This document shows, one piece after another, positions 54,786 to 64,000 of a stretch of DNA of 64,000 bases (its first letter is position 1; every line of letters begins with the position of its first letter). Below the pieces are notes generated by a model. That model saw nothing but the letters and a program-made list of their open reading frames with translations, did no database searches and was not told the origin of the DNA. Source of the DNA: Waltergamsia citrina (lineage: Eukaryota; Ascomycota; Sordariomycetes; Hypocreales; Bionectriaceae); assembly GCA_022814615.1 (NCBI GenBank), contig JAKLNE010000064.1, forward strand, positions 1 through 64,000. The letters run 5' to 3'. The translations under genes and the position numbers were made by a program.

Positions 54786-57700
54786 ATGCCGGTCAATCTT
54801 CCCTCAAGCTTCGCATCGGCCGCGGCTGGCCAGAACGCCGCCAATAGAGCTGGACGGGGTGGTTCAGGGAGTGACTGGTACGTTTTCCACTTTTTCACCC
54901 CCTGCGCACAAAAATGTGGGAAAAGGCTAGGATGAAGGTTATGGAGCTTGCTGGCATTCGCGTCATCTTTGGCGATTTGCTTGATCTTTTCTTCTTCAAG
55001 TTTCTAGTGGCTCCCTTACAGCCTTGTCTCCCCTTATCCACACGTGCACCCTTACTGTAACCCATTGAAGCATCATCACTCACCACCGCTTAGGTCTCGA
55101 CGAGACGGCCGCTCCGCGAACGGAACGCTGACACTCCGACGATCCTCAACGACGCCCCTCAGCCAGACTCCCCAGCCTCCGTCCTCGAACGACAACGCTG
55201 TCCAATTACCTGGCTCTGAGCATTCGGCACAACCATCTACCTACGAGCTGAGCCCTTCCCGATATAGCAAAGAGGAACTTCTCGCCATGGCCCAGTTCCC
55301 TCGGTCAAACGAGAACGTCTCGCGCTTATTCGCCAGTGGGTGGAATCCGGACCAGGTAAATGGTGGTGGATCTAGGGCTTGGGGAAAAAGCAATGAGAAT
55401 CACGTACCGCAGGAGCCTGGTGCGTGCTGGGATGTCAGCGGTGACAATGTCCCATTAGGTCTACAACCCATGACAGCGGAGGAGAAAGAGGTGCGCTCCT
55501 TTTACACAAGCTTTTGCCACGTGAATGTCATATTAACCCTATTGTTAGGCATTTTCTACCGATATCAACTCTCCACTGAAACCACCGACACTCAACAAGG
55601 ACGGTAGTAATGCTGGAGGGATGAATGGGCGAAAGGCGTCCATGTCGCAAGGCTCCAGCAATGCATTCGGCCTGAATTCACCATCGTCCGCCACTCGACC
55701 GGGAACACGAAGACGTGAAACGGCCGACTCGACCTCTCTAAACTCTCCCACCGCTGCCGGCCGGCCAAGTCGCGAGGACAACTCACCATGGTTTGCTCGC
55801 AAAGGAGGCGATCTCAAGGAGGATACGACGGCAGAAGACTCGGAGACGGACCCCAACTCGAAAGATGGAGGTAATAAATTGCCATTTGGAGGTCTTATGC
55901 GCAGCAACACGGCCGGAAATGCTGGGATGGGGTCGATCTGGTCCTCATCTAATCCTAGCACCCCCGGCGCTGGTGCTTTTGGACATTTCGCCTTGGGCAG
56001 CGGAGGTTCTGCTGGAGGAGACAAGAAACAGCCTCCTCCTGTAGGTGCCGTGGGTAGTCGCCTAGCGCATCTCATCCCCAAGGAAAACTCCGAAGGCGCA
56101 TCACTACGTCAAGCAAGTGAGGGCCAGTACACCCAAAATCAATCCTCCTGGCGTTCGCGACAGCGTACCGACACCGATCCCTTTGGCGAAGATGGACCAT
56201 CTGGCAGCGCGGCGCTAGGCGGAGCGCAGGATACGACGGCTGAGCCTTCACAATCCAGCCGGGTTGGGACGCTTGGAACGCCTGTCAAGGGTTCAACAAG
56301 TGATTTCGGCATGTCTGGTCTCAATCTGGGTGGACGCGACGACGATGGTCCAACTAGTCCTTCTGGAACCAACCCTTATCGCAGCCCGCCCGCTGAACGA
56401 CATGACAATGAAAATGGCGAAGCTGGAGTACATCAAAACTACCCCAACTTTGCACACGAGCCCTCTTCCGGTTACAACCCTCTACAGCGAGCGTTGTCCG
56501 GTGCGCCTGATGCCCACGATCGGAGCCAGACTTCAAGCGCCGGTACCAGGGGCCTGCCGGTCGGTCACATGTCGGCTTGGGCAACGCCTGGTGCTGGCTT
56601 GACAAGCGGCACCCCTGATCGCGAGCGAGGAAACTTCGCGGGCGGCCCCTTCTCGCCCGCTGTCATGAATAACGTGGGAGACGCTCCGTCGCCTGGCCTA
56701 AGCCATCTAGGTGGTTTGTTCGGACCCCCAGGCGCCGCTGGAGCCATAGGAACCGGCAGCATCGGCAGGGGCAGCCGCCTGCACTCGCTTTTCCCTGCCG
56801 CTATGCAAGCTCAGATGCAGCAGACTCATGAGCAGCATGAAGGTCTCAGCGATTCGCCTGCCGACATGCGACAAGTCAACCCGCTCGGTGCCATTGGCCG
56901 CAACAACCTATCCATGCCGGTTCGCGATACGGAGAGCCCGATGCGCTCAACTCGGGGTATTTTTGAGGACATGTTCCCATCCAGCGATCCTTCGAGGCTT
57001 CAAGGCCTCTTTGGTTCTGCAGAGCCCGGCCAGCCTGGAGCCACGGCCACGGCACCTCAATCTTTCACGCCCGTTAGTGGAAACATGCCCTTTGGTGGAA
57101 GTAGCCAAACTCCTGTAGAGCCGCCTTCCAACCAAGCCCGGACCATGGTAATGCCAGACCGAATGAGATGGGTTTACCTCGATCCTCAAGGCCAGGTTCA
57201 GGGGCCCTTCACCGGCCTAGAGATGAACGATTGGTACAAAGCCCAATTCTTTAGCCCGGATTTGCGCGTCAAAAAGGTTGAAGATACCGATTTTGAACCT
57301 CTCGGGCAGCTCATTCGACGTATAGGAAACTCGAGAGAGCCGTTCCTGGTTCCCCAGGTCGGTATTCCCCACGGACCTCCCTCTCAAGCCAGTGCCTTCC
57401 CAGGAACCGACCCTCGTCAGGCTGGAGGAGCCGTTGTGCCCCCTTTGAGTGGCGTCTTCCCGCACTTTGGCAGGACTCTTTCTGCTGAAGAGCAGAACAA
57501 CCTGGAGCGTCGCAAACAGGAGGAACAGTACATGCTCGCTCAGCAGCGGGAATTCGTCATGCGCCAACAGGCCATTGGCAGGTTCCCAGGACAGCAGCCT
57601 GGCCTACAGCATCACTCTAGCGCTCATAGTCTTCAGAGCCAGCCAAGCTTCGGAAGCATCACCTCTCCCGTCGGTGGCCAAGGGCAACTGCCGCAGCAGC

Positions 57701-59492
57701 CGATCGGTGGCATGTCTGGTGGCTTACCCGGATCAAGTGGACAGTCCGCTAGTTTTTTCGACTCAGCCGGTGAGGGACGCGGCACCCAAGGTGCCAACGC
57801 CGGCTCAGGACTCGACGTCCCTATAGGCGATGTAGATCTGGGACCGTTCACACAGGATGAACAACAGATCCTCGCTGGGATGCACGGTGGCAACAATGAC
57901 CCATCTGTGGAGGGCGATTTCGGCAGCGGCCTTCCCGAATCAACACAAATGCCCACCGATCCCGAAGTTTTCAAAGAGCGCTTTATGGAGTTCCAGCAGC
58001 TCCGTGCTGAGCGCGAAGCCGAAGAGGCTGCGCAGGCCACCGAGGCCGCCCAAGCTGCCCGCGCCGCTGAGTTCGAGGCAAACGACATTGATACCCACGA
58101 CCATGCTCAGCAACAGCAACCCGAATCTGCTGAACAGAATGAGGATGACAGCTTGTCGTTGACGCAGCAAGTCCAGCAAGCTCAAGCTGCGGCAGCTTTG
58201 GCTCATACCACCGATTCTGACATGCCGATGCCCTTCCCACCTCTGTCTTCCAACACACCCCTACCGGCGCCCACTGCCCAGCGCGCTCGCTCTAACTTGC
58301 CCGAGGTGTACAATCGCTCTCGCTCCGGTAGCCCCGGCGATGATCAATCCGCCCCAGCGCAGCCTCCACCACTGGCCCCATGGGCTAAGGAACCAGGCAA
58401 TGACGCTCACAAGGGTCCTTCGCTGAAGGAAATCCAAGAGGCTGAGGCCCGCAAGGCCGCTCAGGCCGAGCAGGCTGCTGCAGCTGTCCGCAAAGCGGCT
58501 CTAGAGCAAGAAGTCGCTCTGCTTAGAGAGAAGGAGAAGCAGGCTGCTGCTGCTGGCAACGCTGGCTTGCCTGCCCATTCCACCTGGGGAACCTCTTCAC
58601 CTGTGTCTGCGGGTGGAAGCCCTTGGTCCAAGCCTGGCGCCACCAAAGCTCCCGCGCCTGGACTTAGCCGTGGCACCCCGTCGTCAAGCAAGAAGACTCT
58701 CGCTGAGATTCAAGAAGAGGAAGAGCGCCGAAAGCAAAAGGCTAGAGAAACATCTGGACAGACTGGTGCTCCTCCCAGCACCTCTAAGAGCTATGCCAAT
58801 TTAGCTGGAAAGACGGGTCAGCCCACAGCTCCCGCCCCTTCGGCTGCTGCTGCTGCTGCCGCTGCCGCTACCGCGCCTCCCCCGGGAGCTGGCTGGGCAA
58901 CCGTTGGCGCCGGCGGCAAGGTCAAGATTCCCACCGGACCGGCGTCGCAGACTCGATCAGCTAGTTCCTCGAACATCAAGCCTGCAGTTTCTCCTGTGAA
59001 GCCAGTGTCTCGCCCGGGACCAGCTGCCGCGTCCAACGGTACCTCTACCAACAGTGCCATGGATGAGTTCCGCAAATGGGTTCACCGCGAGCTCAGCCGC
59101 GGCCTCAGCAGCACCGACAATAGTGAGTTTTACCATGTTGGATATTTTTATGGAACGATTTTAACTAACAAAACCTAGTCTCTGGCTTCGCTTCTACTCT
59201 AGAGGCCCTCCCTCTCGATAATGGTATCATTGCCGATGCCATCTATGCTAGCTCCAATATCATGGATGGAAGACACTTCGCCGAGGAATACGTTCGCCGC
59301 AAGAAGCTTGCTGACAAGGGCGTTGCTGAGAAGACGCCCGCGCCATCCGCCGAGCCCAAGGCTAGCAGCTCTGGTGGCGGATGGAGCGAAGTCGCCAAGA
59401 AGTCGGGCACCCCGACCAACGCCGGCAAGGAAGAGCCCGTCCAGGCTGCTGGCTTTAAGGTTGTGCCCAGCAGGAAGAAGGGCAAGAAATAG
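54786..59492 (+). CDS. GYF-domain protein (Smy2/GIGYF type)
   Basis: Four exons, 54786-54877, 55094-55490, 55549-59122 and 59179-59492, give 1,458 residues in frame. The GYF domain is at about residues 701-760: RWVYLDPQGQVQGPFTG followed by MNDWYKAQFFSPDLRVKKV, the fold that binds proline-rich PPG-phi peptides. The long N-terminal part is low-complexity, rich in Gly, Ser and Pro, with SPSRYSKEELL. The C-terminal half has Gln/Ala-rich coiled stretches (about 57900-58200 and 58430-58560) and an alanine run near 58842-58870. The last exon (ISGFASTLEALPLDNGIIAD, ending KVVPSRKKGKK) is the conserved tail. Yeast relatives Smy2/Syh1 and animal GIGYF proteins act in mRNA quality control and translational repression in the cytoplasm. 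That role is inferred from family. Confidence 0.9.
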
Positions 59493-59905
59493 AAAAAACT
59501 GCATGACTTTTCTGAGAGATCGAAGTCACTGTAGTGAACGATGTTGGGTTTTTTTACGCAAACACTTGTACCCATCTAAGCGAGTTCAGGAGTGAAGGTT
59601 GTTGTACTGGTTGTACGATGAAAAATGGTGAACGTGCCTGGAGGGCGAGCGCTTTGCATTTGGCCTCTTTTGTTTGGCCTTGATTGTTCAGATAGTACGA
59701 ATACGTGTGTATAAGTAGCGCGTGATGAGATGTTATGTTGAAGGTAGCGTAATACGAGGGATGATTTATATTTACTTGAAGATTATGATTGTGACAGTCT
59801 CCGTAACATTCAGGGTCTTTCCGGTTGCACTGATGGTGTCCCTCCTTATGCATGCTTTTTTCAATCCATTTTACCTACTTTTTTATTTTTTATATCTTAT
59901 ACTCT
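59493..59905. other. convergent 3' region
   Basis: AT-leaning spacer between the stops of the GYF gene and the TPR gene. No gene seen. Confidence 0.5.
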
Positions 59906-62900
59906 TCAGGCCTTCAAACCTTCCATGATATTCTCCAATGTCTTCCATCCTTCACTACCTTCCCAGTTCTCCCTTCCCCTGCCCAGAACACTCCTCACGG
60001 CACTCCTCACCCTACCTTTCCACTTGGGTCCAATCTCCTTAACATCGGGACCCCAGTTCTCCAACATGGACGCTAACTCATCCGTACGCTGCACGACAAT
60101 CTCCCATGCAGTCTTGTCAGTCGTCCAATCTGCTGCCCCAGATGATGATGATCCTGGGAGTAAGCCCGTTGACGAACCAGAAGAGGACCCCATAGCTGCG
60201 CGCCACGCCCGTTCAGAAGCTTCAATAGCACCAGCGTAATCCCTCCGCCAAGCTCTCACCCGAGCAACAAGTGCCCATAAATCAGACCTATACGTAATAA
60301 TAGGCACAACATCCTCCTCCACCAACCGCACAACCAATCTCTCCATACTTCCCCTAGGCGGCTCATAAATCCCAACCTCGTTCACCTTCCCATTCGAAGT
60401 GTCCTTCTCCTGCGACAGCACGACATCTTGTACTAATGCTGAGAGGACATCTATGTCGACAGCGTCTTCGGTTTGACGGATACGTAGGACGTGTTTGAGA
60501 GCGAGGACCATGTCTGGGATGGGGGTTGGGCGCATACGTGCGGAGAGGGTGAGGACGTTATCCCAGATGCGCCAGTTGTCGTGGGCGATGGTGGCGCCCT
60601 TTTTGTAGGCTGATAGGGCTTGGGAGAGTAGTTTGCTCGGTTCCGAGGGAATGGAGGATTTTCCTAAGGTGATAGAGTCGTCTTCTTCATCATCGGCGGT
60701 GGTGGTAGGATTTGATGTTGAAGGTGCGGAGGATTCGTCCTGGCCGTTTTGGGAGGCGGCGGCGACTTCGCAGTATAAACTCCAAAGGGCGCTGCCAAGA
60801 TTACTCCACGTTTTAGCACCTTCACCACCGGACATGTCCGTTGCGCTACCGATAGAACGGCTGTACGCTTCAGCGGCATCCTCAAAGTTGGCGAGTCGGA
60901 GGCTGATGTCGCCGAGACGGCCCCACATGTCCGGACTGAGACGGTTGATGGCTGTAGCTTTCTTGTACGCATCGCGGGCATCTTCCCACCGGCGGTTCTT
61001 GACGTAGTATTCGCCGAGGGAGCGCTGGGCTCGGGAGTAGCGGTGGTTGGAGATTTCCCAGGCTCGTTCGTAGTGGGCTGGTTGGGTTTCGATGTCGCCG
61101 AGGATACACCATAAGCGAGCAGCGTTGGGTGGTGGAGGGTCACGTTCAGGGCCAGTGAAGTCGTTGCCTCGGAGGTCTGTGACATCTCCTTCTATGGGTT
61201 CGTCGTCTGGGTCTTGGGGGGAAGTTGTGCCTGTGCGATGGAAGAGGCGCCAGCGGATGATGCCCCTGGCTTTTTCCTCACCACCGCCTCCTCGACCGTC
61301 GCCTTCTTCTGCGGCTGCGCGGCTGGCGAGGCAGAGGGCGACTTCGGCCCAGAGACGGAGACGTTTGAAGATGTCGAGTGCGGAGGCGAGGGAACCGACG
61401 CCGGCCCAGGCGTAGGCTAGTTCGGACTCGAGATGCCAGCGGGGAGGGGCGGAGAGGGCATGGATGTACTGGAGACGGATGTGGGAGGGGGCTGATTCGG
61501 AGGGTTTGGGAGCTGGGAGGAAAGAAGTTGGTTTGTCGACTGTGGATGATTCTTGGCCGGGCTGAGTGACTTGGATGGCGGGTACGTCTGGGGAGTCATC
61601 CTGGCTGGGTCCGGAGTTGCTTGGTTCGGCCGTTGTATCGGCTAGGACTTGATCAGCTACAGCTTGTAGCTGAAGAACACCACGTTCAAGCGTTCTGCTT
61701 CTGTGAAGTTCTATCCTTGACCGTACGAGAAGTGCCTGTGTATAGATCTGCCAGTTGGTGGACTTGTCTGCCAGGACACGAACGGCGTAGGGGAGGATCT
61801 CCTCGGAGGTTAGGGTGTCGACCGGGGAGAAGGCATCTTTCATGGTGGCCTCAGTGAGGAGGATAATTTGATCAAGCGGGGATAGCTGAGGTTGATCATC
61901 GGGTGATAGTTCAGATAATTCGTTGGGGACTTTGGCTTCTGCTGCAGGCTCGGTTCCGTTTGTGTCTTTGGTGAAGTGGATGTCTTCAAGGAGGGTATCA
62001 TCGTTTAGTTTGAGGGCATCAGGTCTGGCGCCCTTTGTGTCTTCATCCGCTGTTTTTGTGGTTTGAGTTTCATCGCTGCTGCTCTTGGCTAACACAACCA
62101 GTTGGCTGGTGCTCTTCTCCTGATATTTAGTCCTTTTACCTAGGGCGCCAGAAAGTAGATACTGCAATCCACTTGTTTGGGCCGCTTTATCTAGCACATC
62201 CCTAGCGAGGTCGTTGCGTCCTAGAAGGATATGATAGTTGGCCGCCTCAACGAGGAATGTGACCTTGTCATCCTTACCCCAGGAGTTGTCTCCCGCAGCC
62301 CAGACATCCTCGTCCAACACCTGCTTAGTTACAGCGTCGATGCCGTCGAAGATGCGAGCAGCCAGGGTAGGTACATCACTCCACTGGGAGCTTCTCGTGA
62401 AATTTGACCCATGTCCTAGGGTGGGTTGTGTCAAGAGTTTGTAGTGCCAGGCATTAACCCGCAGCCTCGTCCAAGCCAGGCTGTGCTTAGTGGTCCCTTC
62501 AGAGGTGGCTGCTGAGGGTATTTCGATAACATGACCTGAGGTGTTTTTGCCCAGCAAAGAGGTGTCGATAACATATCTAGCCAAACAGAACAACTCCAGA
62601 TAGGGGATGTATGCATATGGAGAGACACCATCGACCTCGAGATGCTTGAGACAAGCTTTCCTCAGAGCATCTAGGCTCGTGCTAGCAGCCGAGGTGAAGA
62701 GACGCTCAAGAGAAGCCACGGAGTCCGGAGGAAGCACCGGACCGGTCACGTTGGCCTGGAGGAAGGCATCTAGAGCGGCGATAGCAAGCTGAAGGAGGTC
62801 TACCTCGGAGCTTGATACCAGGCCATCATGGCCATCATGTTTAGATCCGGGATTCAGGCTAGAAACAAGACCCTTGAGAACTTGCTCCACCGAAGGACAA

Positions 62901-62956
62901 GCGATGATCATGGCCAGACTTCCGGGCCTGGAAGCCTCCTCCGATCCCGTAGCCAT
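59906..62956 (-). CDS. TPR protein of the Emw1/TTC27 family
   Basis: A single 1,016-residue frame from the ATG at 62956 (MATGSEEASRPGSLAM). TPR units are clear at about residues 595-720: AQRSLGEYYVKNRRWEDARD, AYKKATAINRLSPDMWGRLG and DISLRLANFEDAAEAYSRS. The preceding SNHRYSRAQRSLGEYY block is a hallmark of the Emw1/TTC27 group. Yeast Emw1 is essential and its loss affects cell-wall integrity; animal TTC27 is linked to ribosome biogenesis or complex assembly. The N-terminal third (LGRNDLARDVLDKAAQTSG) is helical, and Ser/Pro-rich disordered stretches sit near residues 330-480. No signal peptide, so cytosolic. Confidence 0.9.
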   Translation of the reverse strand: MATGSEEASRPGSLAMIIACPSVEQVLKGLVSSLNPGSKHDGHDGLVSSSEVDLLQLAIAALDAFLQANVTGPVLPPDSVASLERLFTSAASTSLDALRKACLKHLEVDGVSPYAYIPYLELFCLARYVIDTSLLGKNTSGHVIEIPSAATSEGTTKHSLAWTRLRVNAWHYKLLTQPTLGHGSNFTRSSQWSDVPTLAARIFDGIDAVTKQVLDEDVWAAGDNSWGKDDKVTFLVEAANYHILLGRNDLARDVLDKAAQTSGLQYLLSGALGKRTKYQEKSTSQLVVLAKSSSDETQTTKTADEDTKGARPDALKLNDDTLLEDIHFTKDTNGTEPAAEAKVPNELSELSPDDQPQLSPLDQIILLTEATMKDAFSPVDTLTSEEILPYAVRVLADKSTNWQIYTQALLVRSRIELHRSRTLERGVLQLQAVADQVLADTTAEPSNSGPSQDDSPDVPAIQVTQPGQESSTVDKPTSFLPAPKPSESAPSHIRLQYIHALSAPPRWHLESELAYAWAGVGSLASALDIFKRLRLWAEVALCLASRAAAEEGDGRGGGGEEKARGIIRWRLFHRTGTTSPQDPDDEPIEGDVTDLRGNDFTGPERDPPPPNAARLWCILGDIETQPAHYERAWEISNHRYSRAQRSLGEYYVKNRRWEDARDAYKKATAINRLSPDMWGRLGDISLRLANFEDAAEAYSRSIGSATDMSGGEGAKTWSNLGSALWSLYCEVAAASQNGQDESSAPSTSNPTTTADDEEDDSITLGKSSIPSEPSKLLSQALSAYKKGATIAHDNWRIWDNVLTLSARMRPTPIPDMVLALKHVLRIRQTEDAVDIDVLSALVQDVVLSQEKDTSNGKVNEVGIYEPPRGSMERLVVRLVEEDVVPIITYRSDLWALVARVRAWRRDYAGAIEASERAWRAAMGSSSGSSTGLLPGSSSSGAADWTTDKTAWEIVVQRTDELASMLENWGPDVKEIGPKWKGRVRSAVRSVLGRGRENWEGSEGWKTLENIMEGLKA

Positions 62957-64000
62957 GATGAGCGGCTGATGAATGTGCCAATATCGAGTCCAGAATTCAG
63001 GGGTCCAGATGGGAGTCTAGACGCGACTCAACTCAGCCTCGAAGCAGCTCTCGACCTTGCAGAGACGGGCCCGACGGCCAGTAGCGACACAGAAAAGGGG
63101 GGCGATGGAAAAGAGACTGCTGATTATCATGTGAGAATACAATCACTTGACATCTGAGCGGAAGCAGCCGTGTCTTTGAGTCGCTTGTAATTCCGTACGT
63201 GCATATGATTTTTTTTTTCTGCCCCTCTACTGCGAGCGAAGCTTCCCCTCCAAAAATGTGTGACTCTGCGGTTTACGGCGGGAGCTCATGGTGGGGGCGG
63301 GGCAGAGCTACCCTGTAGTTACCAATGACCAAAAAGTCTAGGGTAGCATTCTACGATCACGACAAGCTTCAGCTTTTCCTCGTAAAGGGGTCATTCAACA
63401 TGTGATCGGGGCAGCAGGCCGTCCCAAGGCAGAGCCTCTTCGCCACCGATCGCAATCGAACCAATTCTGTGGAAATAAGCTAGCAACGATGTGGGCGCCA
63501 AACTCCATTCCGACTTGAATCGTGACGAAAGACAGAGACCTGTGGCTGAGCACGGTGCCAGTTCATGTGCTCGTACATGTACAAGACTTTGATTTCGGGC
63601 CTAGACGAACTGTATCGAATCGTACGAGGACTGTCTTCAAGAAGATGGCCACACGTTCATTCAACCTCGGTCTTGTTAGTGGAGCCACTCAATATTTGCT
63701 GCTCACGCTAGCAATTCATGGTACCATTATTACCGGCTGATTGGAAGGAAAACTTTTTCTCTCTCTTTCGATCGTGGGCCGAGAACGCACACTCTTGAGC
63801 CTTCAATAGCCATTCATCCTTACCTTTTTACCATCGATAGTTTGTTCTGGCCGATGGCTCCGTTAGTCCAAGTGGATTGGTTGTTTTTTTGGTCTTGATT
63901 GGTATTCACACGCATAACATCGGATCGACGTCACTTTTTCTTTTCGGCTTTTGCTGCCCATGGATTTGCCGCAGGCATTTCAAGCTTGATGCTTTGGGCG
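62957..64000. other. right edge, no gene supported
   Basis: Promoter side of the TPR gene and further intergenic sequence. A 72-codon plus-strand frame near 63522 has no recognisable domain and no splice partners. The C/T-rich sequence after 63740 could be the leader of a gene that starts beyond the window. Confidence 0.45.

Overview
This window is nuclear DNA of a filamentous ascomycete, most likely a Sordariomycete; I infer the class and did not test it. The genes carry short introns of about 45-170 bases with GT (once GC) donors, CTAAC/CTAAT branch points and AG acceptors. The families present (Zn2Cys6 regulators, Pth11-like receptors, P450s, BBE-type oxidases, patatin-NACHT-ankyrin proteins) are typical of Pezizomycotina. 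The first 1.85 kb is an almost pure A/T block of the kind left by repeat-induced point mutation.

From 2 to 46.8 kb the content is accessory. In order it holds: a small unrecognised multi-exon gene beside the AT block; an SRPK-like kinase; a Zn2Cys6 regulator; 2.2 kb without a gene; a P450 with an altered heme loop; a Pth11/rhodopsin-type receptor; a BBE-type FAD oxidoreductase; a second P450; two tandem diverged paralogues (one with an F-box); a decayed ORF; a second Zn2Cys6 regulator; and a pyruvate-decarboxylase-like enzyme. After 3.4 kb without a convincing gene come a secreted cysteine-rich repeat protein interrupted by a 100-N assembly gap, a short-chain dehydrogenase, and a large patatin-NACHT-ankyrin (NLR-like) protein. 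The two P450s, the FAD oxidase, the receptor and the two regulators look like a metabolic or secondary-metabolism neighbourhood, but there is no polyketide, peptide or terpene synthase in view.

From 47.3 kb to the right edge the content changes to conserved housekeeping genes: pantothenate synthetase, a PlsB-type glycerol-3-phosphate/DHAP acyltransferase, RNase P/MRP subunit Pop4, a small membrane protein, a GYF-domain protein (Smy2/GIGYF type) and an Emw1/TTC27-type TPR protein.

I rebuilt exon structures by hand. Where lengths are given the reading frame closes across every junction. Several 5' ends remain uncertain: the small gene at 2.3-3.0 kb, the paralogue ending at 20.8 kb, and the NLR. 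The first Pth11-like gene has an awkward third or fourth intron.
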